A DNA stretch of 45,166 nt from Eimeria necatrix (Eukaryota > Apicomplexa > Conoidasida > Eucoccidiorida > Eimeriidae): assembly GCF_000499385.1 (NCBI RefSeq), contig NW_013651917.1, forward strand, positions 47,501 to 92,666, in the 5' to 3' direction. Below, one piece after another: positions 1-11,374 of the stretch. How positions within the stretch are numbered: position 1 is the stretch's first letter; every line of letters starts with the position of its first letter. Position numbers and translations under genes: made by a program. A model generated the notes under the pieces. The model saw nothing but the letters and a program-made list of their open reading frames with translations, searched no databases and was not told the DNA's origin.

Positions 1-357
1 CACGGCCATTGCAGCCGTGGCGGGGGCAGTAGCTGCAACAGAGGCTGCAGCAGCTGCTGCAGCAGCGCAGGCAGCTGCTGCTGATACAGTCAGCAGCAGC
101 AAAAGCGAGTTTGCTTCAACACAACTTCCTGCAGCAGCAGCAGAAGGCCCCTCACCCGCATCCGCAGAGGATGGGCTGTTGGCCTCTCGTGCTGCTACTG
201 CACCCGCAGGAGCAGCAGCAGCAACAGCAGCAGCAGCAGCTGCTGCTGCTGCTGCTACTTCAGACGGCGCCAGCGGCGGTGGGCTGCGAGGGTTTTGGTT
301 CGAGCTGCTGGGGGTCCCCGAAGTAAAGCAGTCTTTCTCAGTGGACTCATTCTCAGA

Positions 358-388
<31 letters not shown>

Positions 389-732
389 CAAACCCAAAAG
401 CAGCAGCAGCTGCAACAGGGACACCAGCAGCAGCAGCAACAGCAGCAGCTACTGCAGCAAGCGCCGCAACAAGAGCCGCCATCGCGGCGGCGACCGTCCT
501 TGGCAGCCCCCCGATATGAGAGACTCAAGCTGCAGCAGCAGCGACGTCGGCAGCAGCAGCAGCAGCAGCAACAGCAGCAACAAGTGCATCCTCTGATGGA
601 GGTCGGGCCAGCCGCTGCTGCGTTGCTGGTGCTGCAGCAGGAGCAGCAGCAACTGAGTCTTCAGCAGCAGCAGCAGCATGAAACTGAGCGGGAAATATGC
701 CGCCTGCACCGCGCGGAAGAGGCTCTGTGGCT

Positions 733-765
<33 letters not shown>

Positions 766-1439
766 GTGGCCGTGGCGGCGCTTGCTGCACCTGCGCATGC
801 AGCCGCAGCTGCCTGTGGGGGCCCTTCCTCCTCCTGTTCCTTTTTGCGCTACTTGTGGGGCCCCCATGTGTCAAAGTGCCATTCGCGAGGCAGCAGCAGC
901 AGCAGCAATGGCAGCAGCAGCAGCAGCAGCAGAAGGCCCGTCAGAGGGCGCGGCGCTTCTGCACGAGTCTCCCTGCAGCAGTCTAGACGCTGCTGCTGAA
1001 GCGACAGCAGCAGCAGCAGCAGCAGCAAGGGCCCCCACCAGCTCGTGCGCCGCCTCGTTGCTGCTGCAGATGCTGCACAGCTGCTGCAGAGCAGCAGACT
1101 CAGCAGCAGCTGAGCAGGCCCCGGTTGCTGCCAGCTGTCCCGCGAGCCTCTGCGCTGCTTGCTTCTCGAAGGTGCTGCGGGGGCGTGCAGCAGCAGCAGC
1201 AGCTGCTGCTGCTGCTGCTGCGAGTGCCCTGAAAGTACAGCACGGGGCTGGAGGGCGCATGCACCCGTCGCGCATTGCAGCCCCATCAGCAGCAGCAGCA
1301 GCAGCAGCAGCTGCTGCTGCCGAACGCAGTGTCATTGTAGGAGAGAAAGCCGAGACAGCAGCAGCTGCAGCAGTAGTTTCGCAGCTGCACCTTTCGTCCG
1401 AAGGCAGCGTGCACAGCAGCAGCAACAACAAGAAGAAGC

Positions 1440-1477
<38 letters not shown>

Positions 1478-1608
1478 TTGGACGTGTTTGCCACCTATAG
1501 GGAACTGCGGGGCGCAGTTGAGAGACTTCTGGATTGTGTCTGGCGCACTGTTTCATTTTTGGAAAGAGTATTTAATCTGTTTTGCTGGCGCAGCGAGCCG
1601 GTGACGCA

Positions 1609-1641
<33 letters not shown>

Positions 1642-2158
1642 CGCGCTGCTGCTGCTGCCACTCAGCCTGCTGGGGGGCCTCTTTGTCTTCGACGCCTTCT
1701 ACACTGGCCTCAAAAGGGGCATTTGGAAGCGACACGCAGCTGCTGCGCTGCGGCGCCACTTGGCAGCAGCTCTTGCTGCAGTGGCTGGGGGCCCCACGAC
1801 CTTTTGGTGTTTCAAGCAGCAGCAGCAGCAGCAGCTGCTGCTGCAGCAGCAGCAGCTGCCGGCGGCTTCCCCGCAGGCCGCCGCTGCGGCTGCTGCTGCC
1901 GCTGCTGCTGCTGCTGCGCAGCCGCAGCGGCTGTGGAAGCTGCTGCAGCAGGAGCTGCAGCAGCGCACTGGGGTCTTCGTGCCGCTGGCTCTTTTCGAAG
2001 CAAATTGCTGCGAAGAAACTCTTGTGGAAAACATAAGACGCATAAGTCCTTTTGCGCTGCCGCTTGCTGAGCCCCACCCCTGGTGGCTGCTGGGGCTGCT
2101 GCAGCACTCCCCCACAGACGTCACCCACGACGCAGCAGAGCAGGCGCTGCTGTGACCT

Positions 2159-2196
<38 letters not shown>

Positions 2197-2560
2197 TGCA
2201 GCAGCAGCTGGCACCGCTGGTGGCTGCTGGGGCTGCTGCAGCACATTCCCACGGACATCACGCACGATGCGGGAGAGCAGGCGCTGTGACCAGCAGCATG
2301 AGCAGCAGCAGCAGCAGGATCTGCAGCAGCAGCAGCGGCTGCTGCTGCAGCAGCTGCTGCTGCTCCCCGCGGTGGCTGCCGGGGCTGCTGCAGCACTCGC
2401 CCACAGACGTCACCCACGAGGCGGCAGAGCAGGCGCTGTTGTGACCAGCAGCAGCAGCGGCTGCTGCAGCAGCAGCTTCTGCGGGGGCATGGGGCAGCAG
2501 CTGCAGCAACTGCTGCTGAACCTGATGCAGCAAGAGCTGCAACAGTGCAGCACGCCCTGA
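1..2560 (+). CDS. Partial Ala/Gln-rich membrane protein, unknown function
   Basis: The reading frame is already open at base 2 and runs to a TGA at 2153-2155, so the 5' end lies outside the window. I do not recognise the family. Low-complexity Ala and Gln runs alternate with ordinary sequence; the best such stretch is coded from about 1478 on and includes DVFATYRELRGAVERLLDC, a Leu-rich membrane segment (about 1600-1680) and LKRGIWKRH. The end reads PWWLLGLLQHSPTDVTHDAAEQA. This ending is repeated twice more downstream in other frames. If the GTGACC after each copy is a donor and the preceding CAG an acceptor, exons up to 2151, then 2208-2285, 2354-2440 and 2476-2560 join in phase and end at TGA 2558-2560. 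The implied introns are only 56, 68 and 35 nt, so the plain stop at 2155 remains possible. Confidence 0.55.
2081..2446 (+). repeat. Three-copy tandem coding module
   Basis: Copies lie at 2081-2157, 2218-2291 and 2370-2446. Each encodes WLLGLLQH(S/I)PTD(V/I)TH followed by an (A/G)EQAL ending and then GTGACC. The copies are separated by CAG-rich spacers and fall in three different plain reading frames. Tandem duplication of a segment is seen directly; whether each copy is an exon is inference. Confidence 0.75.
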
Positions 2561-3687
2561 AAAGACGGTGTTGCTGCCGCTCTTGAGGCCGCAGCAGCGG
2601 CAGCTGCTGCTGTGAAGCTCATCAAGGCAGCGCCTTCAAGAGATGCAGTAACAGCAGCAGCTGCTGCACTATTTGCTGCTTTAATAGTCTATGCAACTTG
2701 TATATACTGCAGCAGCAGTAGAGGCAGCAGCTGCTGCTTGTGTCGCCCTTGCTGTTCTAGTGCATATGAAGTTGCTACGGCTGCTGCTGCAGTTGCTGCT
2801 GCTGCAGCAGAAGCTGCTGCTGCAGCAGGAAACAGACAGAAAAGCGGGATCCGCTGCTAAAGAGACACAAAAGTAGCCACAGGAATAGATATAAATTTCT
2901 AGCAGCAGCAGCAACGGACCAAAACCCTAATCCTCAAACCCTCCCCCAAACCCCAAACCCTAAACCCTAAACCACACTCCCAGATGTTGGGGACCAATGT
3001 AATTCAAAGAGAGCAAATAAAATGTGTGTTCATATGTGGGACAAAAGGGCCCGTTGTCTCTTGCTGCAGCTGCCGCTGCAGCTGCTGCTGCTGTAGCTGC
3101 TGCTGCAGCTGCTGCAGCTTCTGCTGCAGCAAAAGTGCAGTAAATCAGCAGCAACTGCCTAAAGCAAACTCCTCCGAAAAGGGAGGCATTAATGAAAGGG
3201 CAAAAACCAAAGGAGACTGACAACACTGAAGTGGGGAGGCACTGGCAGCAGCAGCAGCAGCTCTTGCTGCTGCTGCTGCTGCTGGAAAGGCTGCTGCTGC
3301 TGGAAAGGCTGCTGCTGCAGCAGGTGCTGCTGTTGTTGCTGCTGCTGCTGGTAGATACTTTGTACGTGCAGCACTAAAGCAATACCCCCACGACTAGGTG
3401 CCAGCCAGAGGTGCTGCAGACCTTATGCGGTGTCTTTGCCTACAGCTGCTGCAGCTGCTGCACCTGCTGCTGCTGCACCTGCTGCAGCAGCCGAAAATTC
3501 CGTCATTTCCGCAGCTCGCTGCTGCTGCAGCCGCTGCAGTTTGTCAAGAATACAGAGCAAAAAGCCCGGAGCCCCTGCTGCTATCATTGCAGCAGCAGTT
3601 GCTGTAGCTGCCGCACCGCAGCGGCAGCTGCTGCTGCTGCAGTGCAGCAGGAACTGCTGCTGCTGCGTCTCAGCAGCAGCTGCTGCA
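2561..3687. other. Intergenic, CAG/CTG-rich
   Basis: This lies between a plus-strand and a minus-strand gene that converge. It contains dispersed CTG/CAG runs (for example 3060-3130 and 3245-3350) and a degenerate telomere-type tract. I see no convincing gene; the open frames here are poly-Leu, poly-Cys or poly-Ala readings of the repeats. Confidence 0.6.
2931..2972 (+). repeat. Degenerate telomere-type tract (AAACCCT)
   Basis: Imperfect AAACCCT units with variants such as AAACCCTCCCCC and AAACCCC, ending in two perfect units. It is interstitial and not a chromosome end, because genes lie on both sides. Confidence 0.85.
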
Positions 3688-4447
3688 CTAAAGGTAAAGC
3701 ACGGCGCCCTTGCCCGAGAGGGTCTGAGTAGCAGCAGCAACAAGCAAGTCTTGCTGATTAAGAAACTCGTAAAGCTCGTCGTAGCTGAGGCTGCTGCTGC
3801 TGTCTGCATCTGCAGCAGCAAAAAGACAAAAGGAAACAGAAGGCAGCAGCTTCTGCAGCAGCGGCGCAGCCTCGAGCCAGCCCGCCCCCAGTTCTCCTGT
3901 CCAGGGGGTGTCAAGAACTGCTGCGCTCGTGCGCAGATTTGCTGCTGTTGCTGCTGCTGCTGCCACGTGCAGCAGCTGCTGCAGGTGCAGCTGCTGCAGC
4001 AGCAGCAGACACAGGAACTCCGCGCTGTCCAGGCTGCCGTTCGCGTCGGCGTCAGCAGCAGCAAACATGTATGCTGCTTCTGTGTGCAGCAGCACTGACA
4101 CCAGCAGCCCCTCCAGCACTTCTATGTGCAGCTCGTAGTTGCTGCTGCTGCTGCTGCTGCTGCTGCTTTCCTTCAGGGCAGCAGCAACGAACTGAGGAAG
4201 CTTCTGTGCCACGAGAAGGGTCGCTCTGGCTTGGATGGAGTTCGCGGACTGCAGCACGTCCAGCTGCTGCTGCTTCGGCAGCGGCTGCTGCTGCTGCTGC
4301 TGCAGGTGCTTGAGCTGCAGCAGCATCTTCTCTCGCACTGGTTTGCTGCTGCTGTGCAGCGCCAGCAAATAAGGAGTGCCCTCAGCGTAGAAGCGTGTGG
4401 CTGCGTCGATGTACTCAACAGCAAGAGTCTCGAGGCGGGCCTCCAGC

Positions 4448-4484
<37 letters not shown>

Positions 4485-4622
4485 TTGCTGCTTCCTCCCC
4501 CAAAACAAAAGAAACAGCTTCTGCTGCCAGCAAACCATCGAGAGCAGCAGAAGTGATGGTCTGCGCGCCCGCTGCGACCTGCAGCAGCCGCAGCACCTGC
4601 GGCAGCGCCAGCCTCTCCTCCC

Positions 4623-4675
<53 letters not shown>

Positions 4676-4844
4676 CTTGGTGCTGCTGCAATGGGCACAT
4701 TGATGGCGTTCAGCAGCCGCCGCAAAAAGGAGAAAGTCAGGGGCTGGTCTACAGCGTCTCCGAGAGCAGCTTTGAGGATTCTTGCTGCGTCTGCGAGGGA
4801 CAAGTCTGTGTGTGTGTGCTGCTGCTGCTGCTGCTGCGCGGCCG

Positions 4845-4875
<31 letters not shown>

Positions 4876-5158
4876 TGCTGCAGCACGCTGCCGCCGCTCA
4901 TTCAGCTTCTTCAAGCTCCTCATGTACGGCTGCAGCCGCTCCTGCCGGGGGCCCGCGTGGCTGCCAAAGACGCGGTCTCTGCCCATAGGGACATTTGCTG
5001 CTATTAAGATGAGCTGCTGCTGCTTCAGCTCTGCTGCTGCTGCTGCTGCTGCTGCTGCGGGCGCAGTTGCTGCGGCGGTGGGGCGCGAGCTGCTCGGGGG
5101 GCACGCAATGCCCAGCCCCACTGCTGTTGGCTCCTCGCAGTACGGCTCCTTCTGCTGC

Positions 5159-5196
<38 letters not shown>

Positions 5197-5325
5197 CTGC
5201 TCAGCTGGGGGCAGCGGCTGAGCCACTGCAGGAGCTAGCGTGCTGCTGCTGCTGCTGGCCACGCAAATGCTGCAGAGCAGCAGCACTGCCGCCAGCTGGC
5301 AGCCTCTAGTGAGGCCAGCAGGCAT
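3688..5325 (-). CDS. Secreted EF-hand protein with HAAR tracts
   Basis: Single open frame of 545 residues starting at ATG 5325-5323. The N-terminus (MPAGLTRGCQLAAVLLLCSI...) is a typical signal peptide, which supports this start. Gln, Ala and Ser homopolymers separate ordinary segments. Near the C-terminus there are two EF-hand loops: DADANGSLDSAE at about residues 425-436, with a full set of canonical ligand positions, and DADSSSSLSYDE at about 506-517, where Gly6 is replaced by Ser. Each is preceded by the same FAAA helix end, suggesting duplication. It probably binds Ca2+ in the secretory pathway or outside the cell. No paralogue is recognised; beyond the EF-hands the family is unknown. 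No intron is required. The homopolymers are coded by CAG/CTG runs and may vary in length between strains. Confidence 0.8.
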
Positions 5326-5380
5326 TGCTGTGCGGGAGGGGAAAGCCTGACAAATATGAGATAGGTGCGGGCACCTGTGC

Positions 5381-5417
<37 letters not shown>

Positions 5418-5895
5418 TGGCCTCCCGCCTTTACTTAGGGACCTCTGGTACCAACGCCAACTGCAGCAGCAGGTGCAGCAGCAGCAGAAACTAATCAAAG
5501 GGAAGGCACATACAGGATGCCAAGGATGTAGCCGTCAGGGCTGTGGCGAGGAAGCACTTGAAGGCCGTGCATGAAGACCAGCTGCTGCAGCTGCTGCTGC
5601 TGCTGCTGTTACTGCTGCTGTTGCTTCTGGTAAGCGTATTCGTTGCTGCTGTGCAGAAGGAAGACGTGCGCAGGTGAAGCGGGGGATGTAGACACTGAAT
5701 TGAGTGCAAGCAACAGATGCTCGAGTTGCTGCAGCAGCAACGGCAGCTGCAGCAGCAGAAGAAAAACCAGCAATGAATAAAGCCACGGCAAATGTATTAG
5801 AAGGGAAAAGAAGGTAAGGTGAGCCTTGGGATACAGGCAGAAATATCTGCTGCTCCAACGAAGCACGCTTTGCTGCTTTGAGCTGTGTCGGCAGT

Positions 5896-5937
<42 letters not shown>

Positions 5938-6091
5938 GCAGCAGCGCTGCTTCTTTCTGCCTCTTTCGTTTTCCTAACAATGAAAAGTCTACTACGTGAA
6001 TTTCGGGTATATCTACACTTGGAAATCGAAGGAAGGAACTGCTGCCACCTGTGCTATCTAGAAACCGTGCAGCTGACTGCGCGGCGAGGCT

Positions 6092-6243
6092 AGGGTTTAG
6101 GGTTTAGGGTTTGCGGGGAATATTTCAAAGGAGAGACAGCAAACAATGGTAAAAAGGTGAAGAGAACTCCGGGGGGTCGGGGCTTTGGAGGCTTTGCCCG
6201 TCAGCGAGGGTTTAGGGTTTAGGGTTTAGCGACTAGGGTTTGG
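6092..6243 (+). repeat. Telomere-type tracts (TTTAGGG), two blocks
   Basis: About three units of TTTAGGG at 6092-6112 and again at 6207-6228, with one further degenerate unit to 6243. They are G-strand on the plus strand, opposite in orientation to the tract at 6435-6462. Confidence 0.9.
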
Positions 6244-6290
6244 GCTCTAGCCAGCGGAGGCCGAAATCGATTCGACCTCTGCGTGGAGTT

Positions 6291-6308
6291 GAGGTGTACG
6301 TACACCTC
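6291..6308. repeat. Perfect 18-bp palindrome GAGGTGTACGTACACCTC
   Basis: The sequence equals its own reverse complement. It is one of at least six occurrences of a GGTGTAYRTACACC-type core in the window, and here it sits between telomeric tracts of opposite orientation. Confidence 0.9.
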
Positions 6309-6434
6309 GACTCCTCCCTTTAAAGTGATATATTCCATTTGCACTTTCTCGTTGCATTTTTATTTTGCTGCACTTCCCACCCTGCCTGGTCGAAGTCCTG
6401 GTCTGGGAGGCCCATGCAGGCGCGCGCCGCATTG

Positions 6435-6462
6435 AAACCCTAAACCCTAAACCCTAAACCCT
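6435..6462 (+). repeat. Telomere-type tract (AAACCCT)x4
   Basis: Four perfect AAACCCT units, C-strand on the plus strand. Confidence 0.95.
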
Positions 6463-7089
6463 ACAAGAGGAATGCACTCCAAAATTATCCACTTTATTCT
6501 CTCTTAGCTGCTCCCCTCAGGGCAGCAGCAACGCAGCAACGACGCACTTCAGCCATTACTGGCGCAACAGCAGCAAAGCCGCAGCTGCACTTGCTGCTGC
6601 AACTTTGCTGCTGTTAAGCTACAGCCCCTGCTGCTGCAACAGCTGCACTTGCTGCTGCAGCTTCGCTGCTGCTAAGCTACAGCCCCCGCAGCTGCTACAG
6701 CTGCTGCTGCTGCTAATGAAACAGCTGCTGGCCCTGCAGCAGCTCCTGCTGCTGCTGCAGAGCAGCACCTTTGCTGCTACCGCCTCTGGCTCCCACAACC
6801 CATGCTGCGGTGTACAGGCAGCTGCTTACCGCATGCAAAAACATTGAAATTCAACGTCTGCTGCTGCTGCTGCTGCAGCAGCCGCAGCAGCAGCAGCAGT
6901 AGCTGCAGCAGCAACGCACTTGAACAGCCCCCAGCAGGCAAAAAAAGGTGCAGCAAATGCCTGTGCTTGCCACTTATCCCGTGGAATCCATTAAGTTTAT
7001 TTATCTTTTTTTCATCTATTTGTTCACTTTTTGTTTCTTTTCTTCTTTTTTCACTTTAATTCTTTTTTAATTTCTTCTTTTTGTTTCCA

Positions 7090-7170
7090 CTACTGACAAA
7101 AGAAAGCACATCCGATGCCCTTTCTGCTTATGTAGCTGCTTGACTGCTGGAGAACCCCGTCAGCAGGTGT

Positions 7171-7212
<42 letters not shown>

Positions 7213-7405
7213 CTGTGCCCCCGAAAGCACTTGCTGAGCGTTTTCTGCTGCGTAGCAGCCAAAGCTGCAGTCTGTTGTGTCTGCTGCTCTTTGTCTTTTT
7301 GCTTCTTCTGTTTCTTCTTTTGGGTCCCCTTGTGCTGCTGCTGCTGCTGCTGCCCAGCTGCTGATGGCGGGGCAGCCTCTTACAAGCGAGTGGCAAAAGA
7401 GTTGG

Positions 7406-7439
<34 letters not shown>

Positions 7440-7948
7440 CTGGCGCGTCGCCGTCTCCCTGCTGCTGCTGCTGCAGTGCTGCTGCGCTGCAGTCCACCGC
7501 CCCAGGCAGCGGCAGCAACGCCTGCGGCTGCAGCGGGTCTGGCACTGCGAGGGCCTCGTCTGCTGCTGCTGCTGCTTCCGTGCTGCTGCTCGTGTCTGCT
7601 GCAGCAAAAGGCCGGGGAGGCAGCAGCAGCGACAAAACTGATAAGTAAAGACCTTCAAATTGTGCTGCCAGCAGCGGAGAAGAAACTGGCAAAGGATAAG
7701 CCTTGGCCCGGGGCCCGTTGGGGGGCAGCAAAACATGAGCCCCAGAAAGCACTGAGAGAGGCCTTTCTGCTGCTGCTGCTGCTGCTGCTCCGAAGATCGG
7801 CTGCCCCAAGCTCGCTGCTGCTGCTCCTGCTGCTGCTGCTTGCTTTTGCTGCAGCATCACAGGCCCCCGGCCCGACATAATAGAGTCGAAAAGCGCCATC
7901 GTCTGCTGCTGCTGCGTTGGAGGCGGGAGGCTTGCCGGCTGCTGCTGC

Positions 7949-7981
<33 letters not shown>

Positions 7982-8337
7982 AGCTGCTGCTGCTGGCCCG
8001 CGGCGTCGCTGGCCGTGCTTCCTGGCTGGTGAGGGCTTACTGGCTGCTGCCGCGGGGAGCTATTAAAGTCCTGTTGGGATCTTCGCAAGTCCCCAACAGC
8101 AGCAGGGCAGCAGGCAGCTTCTCCCAGCAGCAGCGAGAGCGCCAGGCCGAGGCCCCCGAAGGGGTTTGCTGCTGCAGCAAGAGAAGCAGCATCTGTGGGG
8201 TAGTCAACTGCTGCCTGCAGCAGCGCAGACACCTCAGACCCCACAACTGAAAAGTCCCAAGACTGCAAAGCCTTGTGGGGTGAGGTCAGGCCGCGTCCCA
8301 GAGGCCACCGCGCGCACTCCTCGCCGTAGCTGCAGCA

Positions 8338-8373
<36 letters not shown>

Positions 8374-8868
8374 TGCAGCGGGGTGCTAGGAGAAGGCAAA
8401 GGCGCACAAGGCAGCAGCAGCCAGCAGCAACGAGCAGCAGAAACCAACAGGCAAGACAGACTGCTCGCGGGCCCAGGAAGCAGCAAAGCAGCAGCACAGG
8501 AAACAGACGCACAAGCAGCAGCAGAAGGAATAATGCCACAGAAAGAGATGCAGCTAGCTGCTGAGCAAAAGGTTCCTGCTGCAGCTTCAAATAGAAGCAG
8601 CAAAAGAAAATCCAAAGAGGAGACAAACTCACAGATGCGGTGCCGGATGTGCGGCAACGCAAACAAAAACGAAAAGAAGGGAAACCAAACCAGCAGCAAC
8701 AGCAGCAACACGAGCAGCAGCAGCAGCAGCAACAGCGTCAGAAGCAACAGCCGCAGCAGCAGCAAAAATAGCAGTAGCAGCAGCAGCAGCAGGAGCAAAA
8801 ATAGCAGTAGCAGCTGCAGTAGCAGGAGAAAAAACAGCAGTAGCAGCAGCAGTAGAAGCGGGAGCAGA

Positions 8869-8903
<35 letters not shown>

Positions 8904-9101
8904 CAACAGCAGCAGCAGCAGCAGCAGGAAGCTCAGCTGCTTCTTACCCTCGGTCTCTTGTCCACATCCACAACGCGGCGACCCAATCGGCTACATCTTG
9001 TCTGCCCAAAAGGTCTGGCTGTGTCAGCAGTTTGCTGCTGTCAGATGCAGCAAACTCTCCAAAGGCCGCGTACGCAGCACTGCCCTGCAGCTGCAGCAGC
9101 A

Positions 9102-9136
<35 letters not shown>

Positions 9137-11110
9137 TCGATTCTGCCGGGGTTGGAAGCGCCCACACGGCGCAAAAGGGAGGCAGAAGGAAGCAGCAAAG
9201 GGGTCAGAATGAGGCAGAAGAGGATACGCAAAAGAAAGAAACAGAAAAATAGTTTAGAGAAAAGAAATAAGAAAATAGTTTAAAGAAAAATGTAAATAAT
9301 GACTTACCCCAAAAGGCCCTCTTGCTGCGTAAGAGGCGCCGTCGGCGCAGGGAGCCTCTGCTGTTTGCTCGCAGTGTCTGTACACCTCAACAGCAGCAAA
9401 CAAACGCCCACAGAATAAACAGCTGTGCAGCAGCAGCAAACGCATATAGAGGCCATTAAGCGAGCCTACATGCTGCAGCAGCAGCATGTAGTGCAGCAGC
9501 AGCAGAAGGCTCCCCTTTTGGGAAGCCTGCTTGCTGCTGCAGCAAAACGCGCCCTCCTGGGAGGCCCGCTTGTTGCAGCAGCAAACAGCGCCCCTTTGGG
9601 ACGTCTGCTTGCTGCAGCAGCAAGCAGCTTTCGTTCAGAAAGCCTGCTTGCTGCTGCAGCAGCAGCTGCAGCAGCAAGCAGGCTTTCGCTGCAGCAGCAG
9701 CAGCATAAGACTCCCCTTCAAGGAGCCTGTTTGCTGCAGCAGCCAAACGAAGCAGCCCTTGCTGCTGCAGCAAGCAGCGCCCAGAGAGGCCCCCCAGCAG
9801 CAGCAACCCAAAATAATAAGGGAATTAAAACTATACCAACTTAATGCATGCATGCGAGTGCATGCACCCAAGTGCATGCATGCAAAGATGCCCATTTAAT
9901 TGTATGTTTCGTCATTTTTAAATGCTTTTTGCATGCAAGTATTCCCATGGGACTCCAAACTCGAATTTGCTTCCATTTAATGGCTCGAAAGCCCAAACAC
10001 AGACACTTCAATGCCTCATTTAAGTAATTAGTTCATTTCTGGAGAAGCATGCATGCATTTGCTGCTCATATTTTAGATTTTCATTTCAAAAGCCTTTTAT
10101 TTGCAAAGAAATGCATTGTTATGCTGCATCTGCGCTGCAGCCAAAAGAAAGCAAAGTCCTGCCCATTGTGCTGAGGTGTATGTACACCTGAGAGGCGTGT
10201 CTTCTTTAAATGTCCTGAAGAAGTTTGTCCGAAAGAGAGCAAAAGAAATAAAAGCAGCAAATTCCTGAAGACCCGTGAAAAGTGCCTTGCCCACAGGACT
10301 CCTGCCTGTAAAAAAAGCTCAACAGCAGAAAAAACACAAATGCCAGCAGCAACAGCGGCAGCAGCAGCAGCAGCGGCAGCAGCAGCAGCAGCAGCGGCAG
10401 CAGCACCGCTTTCAATTCAGCGAGTTGTTGCCTCTCCATGTCTATAGAGCTCCTCTGTGCCCATCTAGCATCGCCTCTGGAACAGCCAGTGGCTAGCTGG
10501 CCGCTGCAGCAGCTGTCTGGCTAGCTAGCTACACAGCTAGCTGCGGCGAGCTAGCCAAGCAGCTGGCTAGCTGGCTTTGGCAGCGGCTTTTGCAGTGCAG
10601 CAGGACCACTACTCACTACCACAGGAGACACTTTAGCTAGGTAGCCAGCGCATTGTCTAGCTAGCCAGCGCACTGGCTAGCTAGCCAGCGCAGTGGCTAG
10701 CCAGCCGGTGCGCTGGCCAGCTAGCCAATGCACTGGCTTGCTAGCTGGTCACCAGCGAGCTAGCTACTGCGTTGCCGATCTCCCTGGCTAGTTATTCGGC
10801 TAGCTAGAAGGATAGCTGGCTAGCTAGCTGCGCAGCCAGCTATTTACTAGTTAGCTGCGTGGCTAGCTAGCTGAGCAGCTGGCTAGCTAGCTAGCTAGCT
10901 AGCTGGCTAGCTGGGCCGCTCACCTCCCCCGCCGAAAACCCCGTTGAAGTCCTCGTGCTGCGCCAAAGCGCAGGCAATGTGTTTGTGCACAAGTGCTGCT
11001 GCTGTCTCCCCGCTGCTGCTGCTGCTGTTCAAAGGAATGCCTCTGTAAGCGCCCCCAGGCGGCAGCCGACGGAAGAGCTCCTCGAGTCGCCCCACCAGCA
11101 CCGCCTGCAC

Positions 11111-11167
<57 letters not shown>

Positions 11168-11342
11168 CACATGGATGCCGAAAAAGAAACAACCCACGCT
11201 GCGCACAACTGCCGCAGCAACTGCTGCTCAGGCAAAACTAGGTGAACCATCAGCTGCTGCGCTGCAGCGGATAACAGCGTTGAAAGCAGCAACTCGCAGC
11301 AAGTGTTGCAGTAGCAGCAAAATTAGCAGCGGCAGCAAAAGT

Positions 11343-11374
<32 letters not shown>

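Larger units (their letters stand above)
5326..7089. other. Intergenic with opposed telomeric tracts
   Basis: This lies between the 5' end of the EF-hand gene and the 3' end of the GH19-like gene, both on the minus strand. It contains CTG/CAG runs (5380-5420, 5585-5620, 5898-5945, 6600-6905), TTTAGGG tracts at 6092-6112 and 6207-6243, an 18-bp palindrome at 6291-6308, an AAACCCT tract at 6435-6462, and a T-rich stretch at 7000-7085. I see no supportable gene. Confidence 0.6.

Noticed and set aside
871..1494. Long minus-strand frame with poly-Leu and poly-Ala opposite the first gene
   Set aside because: It is the complement of CAG runs. The plus frame has the ordinary sequence between runs, and the minus frame has almost none.
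8286..9252. Ser-rich plus-strand frame (289 codons) and poly-Leu minus frame
   Set aside because: They overlap an intron and two phase-fixed exons of the GH19-like gene on the minus strand; the Ser codons are AGC from the repeat.
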